DNA of 64,000 bases from Rattus norvegicus (Eukaryota; Chordata; Mammalia; Rodentia; Muridae): positions 65,808,439 through 65,872,438 of the forward strand of contig NC_086034.1 of assembly GCF_036323735.1 (NCBI RefSeq). Reading direction: 5' to 3'. A program made the position numbers and the translations under genes. Shown piece after piece: positions 45,226 through 58,317 of the stretch (the first letter of the stretch is position 1; each line of letters begins with the position of its first letter). The notes under the pieces were generated by a model, which was given only the letters and a program-made list of their open reading frames with translations, made no database searches and was not told where the DNA came from.

Positions 45226-45810
45226 AAGAAGAAGAAGGAGAAGGAGAAGGAGGAGGAGAAGGAGAAGGGGAGGAGGGGGAGGAGGGGGAGGGGGAAGGGA
45301 AGGTGGGAGGAGAGGAGAGGGAGGAGGGGGAGGAGAGGAGAGGGAGGAGGGGGAGGAGAGGAGAGGGAGGAGGGGGAGGAGGGGGAGGGGGAAGGGAAGG
45401 GGGGAGGAGAGGAGAGGGATGAGGGGGAGGAGAGGAGAGGGAGGAGGGGGAGGAGAGGAGAGGGAGGAGGGAGAGGGAAGGGGAGGGGAAAGGGGGAAGG
45501 GGGAGGAGAGGAGAGGGTGGAGGGGGAGGAGAGGAGGGGAGGAGGGGGAGGGGAGGAGAGGGGAGGAGGAAGAGGAGAGGGGAGGTGAGGAGGAGGAAGA
45601 AGGGGAAGAAAGAAGAAGACAGAGAAGAAGAAAGAGAAGAAGAAAAGAAGGGAGTAGGGAGGAGGGAGAGGAAGAGAAATATAAAGAAGTAGAAGAAAAA
45701 TAAGAAGAAAAGGAATAAGAGGAGGAGGGAGGAGGAGGAGGAAGGAGGGGGAAAGAAGAAGAAGGAGGGGGAGAGAAGAAGGAGGAAGAGGAAGAGGAGG
45801 AGGAGGAGGC
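45226..45810 (+). repeat. 585-bp polypurine (GGA/GGGGA/GAA)n tract
   Basis: Almost only A and G on the plus strand, with very few pyrimidines. About 45295-45480 is built from near-identical units of roughly 23-27 bp containing 'ggagaggagagggaggaggg'. The right third shifts to GAA-rich units. The overlapping 178-238-aa frames of Gly/Glu/Arg or Pro/Ser/Leu are artefacts. Confidence 0.97.
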
Positions 45811-45857
45811 GGCAAGCAAGGTAAGCAAGCAAGCAGGCAGGCAGGCAGGCAGGCAAT
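45810..45857. repeat. (AAGC)n(GGCA)n tetranucleotide array
   Basis: AAGC and GCAG units closing the polypurine tract. Confidence 0.9.
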
Positions 45858-47254
45858 CGAGCAAGCACAAGTCCAGTTGTGTGCCCACATACTCACTAGA
45901 GCATGTTCAAACTCCTGGTGGTCAGCCCCTTAAAGGAAACAGTCCTTCACCACTGGCAACCCTGCCAAAACCCATCAATTGAGTAGAGCTACACTTTAGC
46001 ATCCTTATCATATTTTTAAAGACTTCTCTTTGATGGCTTTCTGTCTAGGCTGCTACTTTTTTTGGAGCGGGGGTACTGGGTTGGGGATAGAGAATCCTTA
46101 CTCTCAGACTTTCTATTATATTCACTGAATTATATGAAAGGTACATTCTCCTCCTGTCTGAAACACGCCATGAATGCTGGCCTGCTGGGGCCATGTAGGT
46201 TCACAGATTCTCACCTATTTTTGTCAAGGACTCGGCTAATGCCTTTAACTGCAAATGAAATTCCTAGAACCTGTTCAGGTCAGTCTCTTTTGAGACTAAA
46301 TATCCATTTCCTCCCAGTGTAGGGAAGGAACTATTGTCATTGAAGACTTAAAGAAGACCCAGGCATGTACCTCGTTCATATACATGTTGATTTTCAGCCT
46401 TGCCTATCATCATCAGCCCTAACTCACACCATGTGAATTTTGACTCCCTTTGAGGTTACTGCATTCAGTTGGCTTATTGCTTGCTATGTCTTAATTAAAA
46501 AGTATTGACTTTTTTCTTATCAGAAAGTCCTTTGAATTTATTTTAAGATTGAATGCATTTTAAGACATAGTTCCAAGGTCTAACATGAAAAAATAATCAA
46601 AACACACTAATCTTAAAAGCATCAGAGTCCATCAAAGATTAGAAGCTTAAATAATCATCTACTCTGAGACTACCATGATGCTTGACTCTATAGATCATAG
46701 AAATACTGGACAGACCACTTGACACAAAGTCAATGAACTTGTAATTTCACCTGAACTGTACCACTCGCTATGTGAGCATGAACAAAACAAACATTCTGAC
46801 CTCAGATTATTGAACTTTAGAATGAAGCTTGTACAAGTTTGATCTAGACTTCACGCTGAGTGGCTCTTTGATAGTTATAAATATAGGAACAGAGTAGATG
46901 TAGGTGTCAGTAGAGGTGCCCTGAAAGGAACTAGGAAACTGCCAACACAGTATTAATATAAAAAGACATAACTCTCTTAGTCTGCATCCCCTTTTCATAT
47001 GTATTTTCTTCCAATTATTCATTTTTAATAATCTTACTAGAGTAAAGCCAAGATCAAATTATTTTCTTGCTCAGAAAATTTATCAGGACCCACTATTTTA
47101 ATAACCATCACCTTTTTCTCTTACTGCTCTATCCACATAGCCAATATGCAGGCCATTACCCATGATTTCATAGTCCTTAAAAATGCTCATATCAGGAGTA
47201 TTCAGTGAATAGTAATCATTTGAGTAAAATTGTAGACCAATGAAGATAGTGTGA
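45858..47254. other. No recognised feature
   Basis: About 1.4 kb apparently unique. Confidence 0.45.
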
Positions 47255-47592
47255 CGCAGATCCGGGGAAATGGTTTAATGGGGAAACTACTTGTTAGGCA
47301 AGCATGAGGACCCAAGTTCAGATCCCCAGCACCCAGGTAAAAACCCAAGTACATGCCCACTATTGAGCCTGGGCATCCACTATTGAAAGCTGGAGGCAGA
47401 AGGATCCTGGGAAGCACTTGCTTGCCAACAGGTCTAGCCAGTCAGTGAGGTGAGCTCCAGGTTCATTTAGAGAGACTCTCTGAATAAATTAGATGGAGAA
47501 CAGGAGAAGACAACTTTACCTGTAGTCTCCATGCATGTATTTGCATGCATGTGTGTTACAGTATGCACACACATGAGTTTAAGACATACATA
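47255..47592 (+). mobile_element. B4/RSINE1-type SINE
   Basis: 'aatggtttaatggggaaact', 'gacccaagttcagatcccca', 'gctggaggcagaaggatcct', 'gtgagctccaggttcattta' and a CA/TG-rich tail give the tRNA-then-B1 order of this fusion SINE. Confidence 0.75.
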
Positions 47593-48037
47593 CAGAGATG
47601 CTAGAACTGCATTTCAGTGTTGAGGTCTGATAAAAGCCATTTACTCCTGGTCTTTGTCCTTTCTGTGGGCAGTGATACTGCTCAGATCCATAACAGTGTC
47701 TTCTTAAATTTTATTGGTCCAAGAACTTTATTGGTGGGCCAGAGCATGAATATTAGATGAAAAAGACTTTTCTATTAAAACGACTTGTTAAAAGTTGGAA
47801 TTGCAGTTATTTTCTTGATAAATTAGAGTCTTTTTTCTGACACTTAGAACAATTTAATGAATAGTCTTGTTTGACTTTGACTATTTCATGAATATATTTC
47901 ATCTTTCATATGGATATATTTCTACATATTTATCTTTTTGATGTCCCTTTGTAATGCTAAGATTCAAACAAATGAAGATACTTTGTTAAAGAATTACATT
48001 TTTCAGTATTTAAATAATTTAAATACCTTTGGTTTTA
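47593..48037. other. No recognised feature
   Basis: A/T-rich apparently unique DNA. Confidence 0.4.
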
Positions 48038-48500
48038 GTTTTGATTAATAATTATACATATTTATGGGGTACAATGTAATGTTTCTACAGACAGATTCTC
48101 GTTATTACCAAAACAGAAGTAGTTAGCATACTCATTACCTTGACATTATGACTTTTTTGTTATGGTGGCACTCAAAGTCCCTTCAGGTGATTCGAAATAT
48201 TCAATGTATCATTTTTAACTCTAGTTTCCTCAGTGGGCCATAGACAGCAAGTCTCGTTTCTATTTCACTCTAGCATTTTATCTGTTCACTAACCTCCTTC
48301 CCAGGCTCCAGTAACTGCTGCTCTATTACAATTTTCTTGGAGAGCCATGGTTTTAGATCCTGCCTTATTTCAGCTACCATAATACTCTCCAGATTCATTC
48401 ATGTTGCTGCCATGACATGAGTCCGTCTTCCATTTTGGCGGAATAGTATTCTATTACTCACACGTATCACATTTTCCTCGATCTATCTATTCACAGATGG
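48038..48500 (-). mobile_element. Ancient mammalian L1 (L1M-type) fragment
   Basis: Antisense: 'tatttatggggtacaatgta', 'ggctccagtaactgctgctc', 'cagattcattcatgttgctg', 'aatagtattctattactcac' and 'acattttcctcgatctatct' match the ORF2 end/3'UTR of old mammalian L1. Confidence 0.75.
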
Positions 48501-50379
48501 ACCTTTGTAGAAACAAGTCATGGGAAGATGTAAGGGTGATGTGGGAGAAAAACTCTCTGACACCAGCATGGGGAATAATCCAAGCAGAGGAGTAAGGAGC
48601 CAAACATTGAGGGGAACCAGAGAACAACCTGTGGAGAGGAGAGTTGGGTAAAGAGAACTCAGGAACAGGAAGACCCAGGATTCCACAGGAGCCCACCTGC
48701 CTAAGAGAACAGTTTATTCAGCTTCTCTTGCGTATCTTCACCTCAGGAATACTTGGTTCTTCAGTTACTATGGAGGCATGAAAAAAAGAAGTGAACATAC
48801 GGATACAAAATAAAAAATAACTTAATTAAATGGCAAGAAGATGAGAAAAACCACATTCACATTTTTCTTTTTATTATAAGCTATAATTTCCCATGGTTCT
48901 TTTCTATGCACAGAGTATTTATTAAGAAAAACATCTTACTGAAGCATTACAGTCAAATCAGTATTGAAATTAAGTGATCAATGAGTGGTGTAAGACTGGT
49001 TGGCCCATGGTAAATTCTGCAGCGTTTTAAATCATACTGGTGAGGCATTTGATATGCAAACTATTTGCTTTTATACTGGCATGGCTGTGCATTTTGAAGA
49101 AAGCTAGAAAACAAATAACACAATTTGCATAATGAAACCATTGAGAAGCAGATCGCTGTCATTCATCAGAGGTGTCTGTACCATTTTCACTTACACTTTA
49201 GATTCATCCAAGCTTATTTCTCCCTTTACCCAACTAAACAACCCCTCTGATTTATCCCTGCCATTGAGTGTTATGGGACATAACGTGTTCCATTAGGAGG
49301 AGAGGTGGTTTGTCATGTAGAGTCTACACTGAGTGGGATAGTCTCTTTGGTATGCTTTTAATTTGCTTGATTCTCATTCTGCTATTTTAATTTTCCCACA
49401 TGCCAGTAATGATAAAGAGACCATTTCATTCTTACTTCTGCAGCTTGCCAAGGCCACATGTTTGTTTGTTTGATGATCTAAGGCATGGATGTTAGGGTAG
49501 AAGATTCTGTGCAGCCACAAGTCTTGTCCAACTAACTACCAAGCAGATGGGAAGTTCACCTAAGAACCTGGCGAGTCACTGAGTCTCATTCCAGAGGTGG
49601 ATGGACGCTATCAGAGATGCGTGAAACAGCATGTTTATCTGTGCTGAAGAAACCTCGTCTTAATTCAGGCCACCATTAGTATTTTGGGTGCATGCCAAAT
49701 ATCCATAAAGCCCTCAGACTCAAGAGGCCCTTGGATAAAAATTCAAATGATCTATAATGATTCCATCTTTTCTAAAATAATTGACTACCAACTTAGATTT
49801 AGCAGTTTCTTTAATTATGTATGTAGGTACAAATCACATTACTATATTATCCTTGTCTCCAATGGAAATTATAGATATTCTTTAAAATTTATAATGCATT
49901 GTGTAGGAAATTTTATGAATGGTCACTTTTTAGGCACTAGTAGTGATTAAACTCATGCCTATAGTTTGTTACATAATACAACTGGTATAAAAGCATAAAG
50001 ATAAAAGATGTCTGAGAAATGGTTCAGAGGTTTCACCAGTTGGCTGGCAGGATCAACACCACACACAAAGATAGAGAATTCCTGACTGCAGTTGTCAGTT
50101 TTGGCAATTCCTTTATTCACTTATCCTTCCTAGAAGACGAGAAAACTTGGAAAGAAGTTAAAATTACAGCTTCCACTATAAATGTTTGCTCGAGGGCATA
50201 GTTGAAGCAGGTAACAGATTGAGCTTTTTTTCATCATGAGACTTTTTTTTCCCCCAAAATGTTGTTTCAAAATGAGGCCTTTACTACCACACACATGAAA
50301 CAGACTCCCCATGCATGACCAGTGTCATGTGGATACTGTGACAGCAATAGCCATGAAAGGGGTAAGCATTCCCGGAAAA
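48501..50379. other. No recognised gene or transposon
   Basis: About 1.9 kb apparently unique. 48840-49320 is A/T-rich with a perfect octamer ATTTGCAT at 49123-49130. Confidence 0.45.
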
Positions 50380-50415
50380 CTCCCCTCGGACAGTGTGGCT
50401 TCTCATGTCTACTTG

Positions 50416-51040
50416 TCAAGCAGCAAGTGGAAGAAATTTAGGCATTATTAGTCTGCGATCCAGGATTCTTTTTTCCTGTGGAGAGGAGGTGTAAACAAGA
50501 TCAGCTTCCTTGAATATCAGAGAATGGCTGACATACTCTCGAGCTGTCCATGTGGGTGAGTGTGGAATTGTTTTGGTCACAACAGCTGCCAAACCTGCTT
50601 GGTGATTAGCGAGTGCAGCACAGCTCCCAAGAGCCTCCACTCCTGCCATCTGTGGGGAATCTCTCTAGGAAGGCATTACGGTGCACATAATTCAGTCTTT
50701 CATTCAGCATCCTCACCAAAGCTACTCTGCAGTCTTCTCTGGAATGGACTTCTTTGGGCCAAACAAGGAATTTCAACAGAGTGTTTTCCACATGCCCTGA
50801 CCTTCTAGGTCCTACCTTAGTGCTGGTACAGGCCAATGGGCACCATGGAAGTTTTCTTAGACAACTTGCACTCAAAGGACCCTTTTACCAGTGTGCTGCT
50901 TAGGGAAAGATGGAGACCGTTGTCTCTCAAGGACTCCGTACATTTGTTTGCTCTCATAAGACCTTCCCAGTGCTGACGGACAGAATGCCGTTCTATATCC
51001 AGGCCTTCTGCAGTGTCAATCTGGTGCAGAATAAGTTCTT
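50416..51040 (-). pseudogene. Possible unidentified retropseudogene
   Basis: On the minus strand three consecutive frames read as protein-like: about 72 codons near 51030-50815 (with 'LHQIDTAEGLDIERHSVRQH'), 50606-50875 (with 'KFLVWPKEVHSREDCRV', 'MLNERLNYVHRNAF') and 50416-50649 (with 'GLAAVVTKTIPHSPTW'). They shift phase between blocks, and the area is more G+C-rich than its flanks. I do not recognise the parent protein, and chance frames remain possible. Confidence 0.3.
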
Positions 51041-51245
51041 TTTTGATTAAAGTATTTTTTTCTTTATGAGTTCATTACTTTTGATGTCTTCACAGCTCTT
51101 CTTCCTCATAGGTTGTTCACTAACCTTTTCTCTACTTGGTTAACCAAAGACCTTAGACATCACTGAATATCTTCTGTCCTTTTTCTTATTGGCTGAATAG
51201 AGCTGCTGGTTTGTTGTTCTATGTGTGTAATTCTCATTTTCCTGT

Positions 51246-51260
51246 TTTTTTTTTTTTTTT
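51246..51260. repeat. Poly-T run
   Basis: About 18 T in a row near 51246-51260. No SINE body is attached. Confidence 0.8.
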
Positions 51261-52215
51261 GGTAAGATGTTCCTCTTTTTTTGGATGTGTATAATATAGC
51301 AATCAAGTGTTTGAAGACAATCTGAGAACTCTATAGCATTAGATAACTATGTATGTCCTGTGTATTACAGTTATAGACATTATACCTTAGCATGCTGAGT
51401 TATATAGTCAAGATTTCTAAAAGGAAATTATTGAATATCTCGTGAAAAGTGTAATGCTGTTGTCGTGGGAGACATAAAACCTACATGATATGGTAAGAAA
51501 TACACCTGATGGTGATGTCTGATTGGAAATGGTACCTGGTACATTTCTCAGTGTTCCAGGGTAAGCTATGCGACTGCTTTTTTCTGCCTAAACCCAGGTA
51601 CCCTGACATTGCTGGCAAATTGATTTCTGCAGCATTTTATGGACAATGGCGTGAAGGGAGGTGGTAGAATCATTTAGTACCTTGCAGAGGTGTTCCGTGT
51701 CTGTAGTTTCTTCTCAGTAGTTGAGGAGGTTGTAGTAGTTTCCCCTCACAGAGCAGAGACATGCCTTGTTGGTAGATGTAAGGGATATGCTGGTCTCCCT
51801 ACCCCCAACCTTTGTTCTTTCAGACATTGTGTTTTTGGTATGGCCTACAAGCCACGTTTTTCAATAAGAACCAAATGTAAATTCTTCTAGCACCTAATAT
51901 TGCAGAGTGTGGCCACAAGACAACGAGGGAGCTGAGTGTGAATTCAAAACAATGGTTGGAATGCAACGCCTCCCTTGTCACTTAAATCAACATTGCAGCC
52001 GATATATTCTACCTCCTCATTGATGAGAATTAGTCAGCACTTCCGTGTGCAAACGTTTTTACTCCTGCTCATTAGTAGTACCCACCTATATCCCTGGGGG
52101 TGCTGCTGTACCCCCTTTCAGCTCTTCTGAGCTTCTGGGCACAGGACATAGCCTCTCCTACCTCCTCTTTCTTATTGGGCAAGGTCACGCAAGCTGGAAT
52201 AGCTTTAAATGCATA

Positions 52216-52240
52216 ACAAAACAAAACAAAACAAAAAAAC
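52216..52240. repeat. (AAAAC)n
   Basis: Four to five AAAAC units; could be an old A-tail. Confidence 0.8.
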
Positions 52241-53604
52241 CAAAAACCATGATGCAAACAGCAAGCGTTTCCTTCTGTTTACGAAAGATCCCGGCTCTCA
52301 CTCTTACAACTTCACCAGTTCAGACTGTAGCATTGCTGTTGCCTCCCTCACTCTGGTGGGTGTTTTGGGCTTAGCCGAACAGCAGAGTAGGCTGCATAGG
52401 TTATGACCTTTCATGTTTTATAAAGCTCCCCGGTCCCACTCCTGCATAACCAACATCCTCTTTTATTGCAGGACCTATTTCAGACTTTGTAATTGTGAGC
52501 TGTTCCTTTAACATAGACAGCAAAGAATGAAGAGAGGAAGAGAGGAGGAAAGAGAGCAATTCTGGGTTAGCCTATTGACCCTGTGAAATGAGGAAAGGGA
52601 AATGATTTTTTTCTCTTTTATCTGAAAGGTGACTAAGATGCGGGCTCTGTGAACAATGAATGACATAATTAGGGGGCTTTTACATGTACAGGAGAAAGGA
52701 GAGTGGTAACAATCACCCACAGCTTAAAGGGGTTGGGTTAACACCCCACTGATTTCACTGCAACTCAGTGGCCGAATTTGCAAACAAAGCCCCCAAACTA
52801 TTCTTGGCATTCACTGAACAAACAAACCTAGAGAAAGTACAGGCTCCAAAGAGCACTCAGGAGGCTTAGGGTAGGATCCTTATGTTCTTCCTTCTCCCAG
52901 TCTTCCAGGAAGTCTGCTGCACATGGTTTAAATTCTGGAGGCATGTCAATGTATGTTTACTGTGAATACAATCCAGTTAAAGTGCGTTATTAGAGGGAAA
53001 TGAGAACACGAGGTAAGTGCTGTTGTTATGGGAGCTGCATGAATGCAAAGCTTTCCTTGTATCTTTGGTCCAGGAACATGTGCTGTACACCAGGCTGAGC
53101 ATCGAGTCTGTGGGCTGTCAGTCAGCACGTGAGTAAAGCTCGTCCTTGACAGAGTAACTGCTTTTTGACATGAACTGTGTCTTGATGGAGCACACAGTAT
53201 ATGAGTTATGAGCTCTGGCCTGGGAGCTATGAAAGATGACTCAGAAAATACAGCCCTGAAAACGCCTCTGAGAGCAAGAAGTCCTGCATAGACTTAGCTC
53301 TTGTGTTTGGTTCAGGCATGGAGCCTTAGAATGGTACATGAGAGCCACCAACCCCATTTCTAATCTCGACCATTTTAGTGTCTTGATACCCCTTGTCTTC
53401 TTCGTGACAATGTGTAGGGATAAGTGCCGTGTGTGGGTAAGGAAAAGGGGGGAGTGTTAAGACTGCCTCTCTGAGGGTAACTAGAAAGGTACACATCGAA
53501 TGCAATGGGGGCAAGAAGTTAGCATAAAATGTGTTATGAAAGAAATAGATCTCAAGAGGCATAAAATTTATGAGGAGTTTTAGTAGCAAATGTCCTATAA
53601 CTGT

Positions 53605-53690
53605 AGGCAAGGGATACAGTTTAATAGTAGGGTACCTACTGTGTTCCAGATCCTGCATTCGATCCCTAGCACCATGAATAAAATGGAGAC
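53605..53690 (+). mobile_element. ID/B4-like SINE fragment
   Basis: 'gtagggtacctactgtgttc' and 'tgcattcgatccctagcacc' match the tRNA-derived half of a rodent SINE. Diverged. Confidence 0.5.
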
Positions 53691-55399
53691 CGAGATGGAA
53701 TGTTCACATGGTACAGCAAAGGTTGTGAAAGAAAGAAGGGAGGAACCAAACGTGAGCGTGAGACCAAACTCTGTGATAGTTGGAGGGCTTTGGCTTCATT
53801 GCCATCGGCTCGGTTTTCAATGGATAGGAGAGATGGCATATATCTAATAAGGAGTTTTAAATATCAAGTAAGAATAAAAATAGAGAAAGAATAAAGTAGG
53901 AAATGAATATAAGACTTTAAGGGATTTTTCCCCCCAGCAATCAGTTATCATTGAAATGGGAAGAATAAATGTTCAGCTAAGGGGTTATTGTGAAGGGTAT
54001 GTTTAGATACATAGGTTATTAGAGCTAGAAAGAGTACTAAAGAGACCCTTTAGTGTATCTATCACTTTACAGAGGGTACTAGAGACCAGAACTGTTATTC
54101 CAAATGTCACAAGTCCAATTTATAGTCACACTGGAACTTAAATAAAGGCATTTTGGTTCTTAGTCTAGGATCATAAGAGTTTCCCTCCCTTCCTCTGGGA
54201 ACGTAATAGGAAAACTAAAGGCCAAATGCTGTCTTGAATTGCTTAAGGTCAGTCAACACATTGGAAGCATATGTGGAAGCTAGAACCAAGTCGTTTCTGG
54301 TTCAGAGCATGAGTTTACTTGACATGGCACCATCTACAGTTTCATAGGTTGGGCTCTTTGGGATTATATCACATTATAGGGCAGGGAGTTTATTAGACAA
54401 TTCTCTCAGAAGGGAGGTTGAGCTGATGTGTAATGCACTGAAGACCAAAGGTGATCCGGATGATTATGAGTTGAGGCACAAAGAACAGATCTTATGAAGT
54501 ACCTTGAAAGTGACTGCAAGTTTAGTAAAGATGTCCTTCATTCAAGGATCTTAAATATGACTCGCAGGTGAGGGCTGGCATCATATACAGAAACTGGTAG
54601 AATTGTCTTGTCATTCCTAATGACCACCTAGACAGCATGTTTCAGTCTACCATTTATTCTATCCAGATGCAAGTTTCCACAGGCATGCTTGAAATCTAGC
54701 TTCTGAGATTCTAGTGAGTTTCTTCTCCAGGGCGGGGTTGTCTCATAAAAGTATAATTGAAGCACAAACTGTTGCTCTTGCTGTAATATCTAGTTTAAAA
54801 CAATATCATTTCCCTCACTCTTTGATATTCTTGATAGCTTTCCTGATGGCATGACTCTAACCATGTTGAGGTTAATGTAGTCTCCCCAATTAGCCTTATT
54901 TTGTATATTTACCAGATAACTCAGACAGGTGAATCATCTTTCTATATGCCTCTTCTCCTATCTCAGAATCATTTCTTTCTCTCGGTGATCATGGTTGAGT
55001 AAAACCAGACCTGTATTACTTTCCAAATATCAGTTCCTAGATCTCTGTACTCAACCAAACAGGGGCACAGCACACATCACCAATTAAAGACTATAGTGCA
55101 CCAAGATGGTCTTCTAGCTTTGCAAGCTATAGGCTATTCTATTGCTTTATGGAGCCAGTAGTTCTTGGTTGGCATAAGTGACTAATAATCACGTGGTCAA
55201 GTATCAGGTAATTATTCCCACACTTCTTTGGTTTAAAATGTATACTTTGATCTTAGCTATATTTTGGAGGATCTCACAATGATGTCTCAGACACTGGAAG
55301 TCCTCAAATATTAGTACTAGCTGAATTAAACTGGGCAGAAATGCAAATATAATGCTCTTAACATGTGCTTATTCCTGCCAAGATGAAGTATTACTGCTC
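53691..55399. other. No firmly recognised feature
   Basis: About 1.7 kb. 54020-54130 ('attagagctagaaagagtac', 'ctttacagagggtactagag') vaguely resembles an ancient mammalian-wide repeat, not firm enough to call. Confidence 0.35.
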
Positions 55400-55800
55400 T
55401 TTCAAGTGGAAAGGTTTGTGTTAACCACTCGTCTCCTTTCTGAGACAAAAATCCTGATGAAAGCAACTTCCAGAAGACTTATTTTGGGCCACAGTCATTG
55501 GCTATGGTCCATCATGGCAGAGGAAGCATGGCTGTAAGCACAATAATCAGCTGATCGCATTGTGTCTGTGGTCAGAAAGCAGCGGAAGGTGAACACTGGC
55601 TCTCTGTTCTGTATTTCCATTTTATTGGTTCAGAAACCAACCCCATTGATAGCGCTGCTCTCGCTCAGTGGCCGTGCTCTTCCCTATCACTTAAACCTCG
55701 CCATAAGCATCATGGATGCTGCTAGAAGTATTTCTGTGTTGATTCTAAATCCAGTCAAAGTGATAATGAAAACTAGCCATCACAAGTATGCAGTGTATTC
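55400..55800 (-). mobile_element. Rodent LTR-like repeat (MaLR-like), copy E
   Basis: 'aagcaacttccagaagactt', 'tggtccatcatggcagagga', 'ggtcagaaagcagcggaagg' and 'tccagtcaaagtgataatga' keep the family's antisense order. Old, and it accounts for the 61- and 98-aa frames here. Confidence 0.6.
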
Positions 55801-58179
55801 AACTAGTCACCAGAGGAAAGTTTCTTTCTTCTGTAGAGATGACGGTGATTCTGGGTAGTTAATGTTGCTATCTTTTTCTAACAGACTGCACACTTAATAT
55901 TTTATGAGACCAGCTTAAACAGCTTGGATAAGTAAAAGCAACACTACTGAGTCCATCTATAATTTCTGTCCCCAGCACAATGGCTATTTCATTTATGCTA
56001 CACCATAGCACTGGGGAGGCTGACTACAGAAATTGGCTGATGCCAATTGATCTGATGATATTGTCTCTCTTGTTAGTACCTCTTGCATGGCAGGAGCTCT
56101 CTGGTAAGTATTAATGTTGAGTTATGCGTGCGTTGCTTGTGTATCTAATTCAGGGCCTTACAAATGCTGACTTGATGTATATCCTCTTCCCACTTTAGTC
56201 TTTCCAAGAGTTGACTGTTTTCATGGAATCCAGTATATGATTTGGTGCTGGAATCTTAGCAATGTAATATGCCGTCTCCAAAAGACAAATGGATATATGT
56301 ACCAGACAAATTGCTTTCTTTTGCATGGTAAGAGGAGAAAGTTGCAATTGGATACCATTTATTTATTAGAGCTATCCAAAAATTCCCAAGACAATGGGAT
56401 GCCTAAAATGTTCATGGATATAACAAACCTGTAGATTCCATGTTTATCTTTCACCCTCTTTGCTCATGTATTTTACCTATACCTACAATGCTATAAACAT
56501 ATACATAAAAAGAAAAAAATCTCATAAATCATATTATAACACAGAAGAAGACTTAACAATTATTGGACAGACTAGAAATGTGTACTGTTTGCTTTAAGTG
56601 AATGTGAGCTCCTTGATTCTGCTCTCAGGGCTAATCTATACTTAAGAGCATAGTCTTTTTGTGTACTTGCAAAGACACAGTATTTGTTATTGCTGCCTCT
56701 TGAGTCTCTGATATTTATTCACTGCTGCCTACAAGGATTAATATTCATCTGGACAAGTGGTATATGAAGGGGAAATGTGAGAGCATCAGCACCCTTGTGT
56801 CATGTAGGATTCTGTAGTGGTCTAAATCACTACTATCCTCACAGGAATATGATAGCTTGTCAGGGATGCCCTGGAAAATACCCATGAAGAGAAGAACAGA
56901 GGCAAGACTGGGCAGAAAAAAAACAAGCTGTACTGATCAGTGTCACTGCATGCCATCATGGATGAATTCTTGGTATCGACTGTTTCCTGAGTTGGGGAGA
57001 GGAAAATGGAACTTTAGAACCTGAAACTTGTGTGAATCACCACTGGATATCAGCTCTTTGGGGAAGAACATGACTCTAAAACACAAAATAATACATTTCA
57101 CACATTCTTTATTAACAGGTAAAGACTTATAGAAGCTTCTTGTATATTTGAAATGGAAGATAGTTGAACGCTTGGACAGAGGAAGAGAAATGACCCTGCT
57201 ATACTGTAATTACACAAAGGATCCTATTTGCATACAGAACAGACATAGAATTCAGAAGATGGTACTGTAGACTGATGTATGAGTCTGGAATAAACTATTT
57301 CCCATAATTTGCTTATGTGTAGTTGGAGATACCAAGAACTAGTTGCCTCAGGCTGACTTTTCTTTACTACAGGGCAATAAGTGCCACTTCTGTTACGGAA
57401 CTCAGTGCAGTTGGAGTATATCCCAGCACCTCCACAAGGGATCCATGTATCTGTGGACTGAATTAATAATGCACAATCAATAATGATGCTCTCTCTTTAA
57501 ACATTTGACCTTTGATGAGACTTCATGAAATTACCATAAAGTATCAGTTTACATGTAACAATATTATCAGTTATCGTGAAACGATCAATGTTTCACAAGC
57601 TTCTACATGAAAAAAAAAAGATGTGTTTTATTAGAAAACTCAAACTTGATAAATCAGTTAAGAGGCCTCTGCAGAGATCCTCAGTGCAGCAACAATTTTC
57701 TGTTTCTCTCTCTAATTTTTACACCTATCACTATATCTGATGCTGTTGGTATTATTCCTAGGGAAGATGTGGACAAACCTCTACTCAGCCCAGATAGGGA
57801 ACCACTGACAGAACAAAATAGCAATGTCTCTACGGTCCAACTTTATGACCGATGAGTTTATCAACGATGCTTTCTAGAGTATTGGTGAAGGAAATGTACA
57901 AGAGCAGAAATGATTCAGAGGTAGCTACATGACTGGAAGCCCTCCCTAGCATGAGTGACATCTCTCAGAACCTGGAACCCTGGAGTGGACTTCAGTACTG
58001 GCGGGTAGCTCTAACGGTGAGAGATGGTTTGCTTCTCAACAATTTTATGTTCCCTCTCTCTTGTGGCTCTGAGAATGTTCCTCAGCATTCCTTACTAGTT
58101 ATAGAACCTTGGGTGTGTTTGGGGAGGGACCCCATGCATCTAATCATTTTCAGGGATCTCCTGATGCTTCTGAGTTGTT
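55801..58179. other. No recognised gene or transposon
   Basis: About 2.4 kb apparently unique, A/T-rich. Frames of 65-82 aa show no domain. Confidence 0.45.
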
Positions 58180-58190
58180 TGCTCCCTGAG

Positions 58191-58229
<39 letters not shown>

Positions 58230-58317
58230 GAGCTGGGGACTGAACCCAGGGCCTTGCGCTTGCTATGCAAGCGCTCTACCACTGAGCTAAATCCCCAACC
58301 CCTGCTTCCTGAGTCTT
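58180..58317 (-). mobile_element. ID SINE with long poly-A and target-site duplication
   Basis: Minus-strand ID. The body is 58229-58302, preceded by an uninterrupted T run to 58228 (36 T including duplication bases). Flanks 'tgctccctgagtctt' (58180-58194) and 'tgcttcctgagtctt' (58303-58317) differ at one base. The long pure tail and near-identical duplication suggest a young insertion. Confidence 0.95.

Larger units (their letters stand above)
51051..53599. other. No recognised gene or transposon
   Basis: About 2.5 kb apparently unique, including a short (AAAAC)n at 52216-52240. Frames up to 109 aa show no domain. Confidence 0.45.

Noticed and set aside
45152..45896. Open frames of 178-238 aa on both strands
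   Set aside because: They are translations of the polypurine tract; low complexity, no domain, and present in several frames at once.
58195..58302. Possible BC1 RNA gene
   Set aside because: It is a dispersed ID copy with target-site duplication; the unique 3' domain of BC1 is absent.
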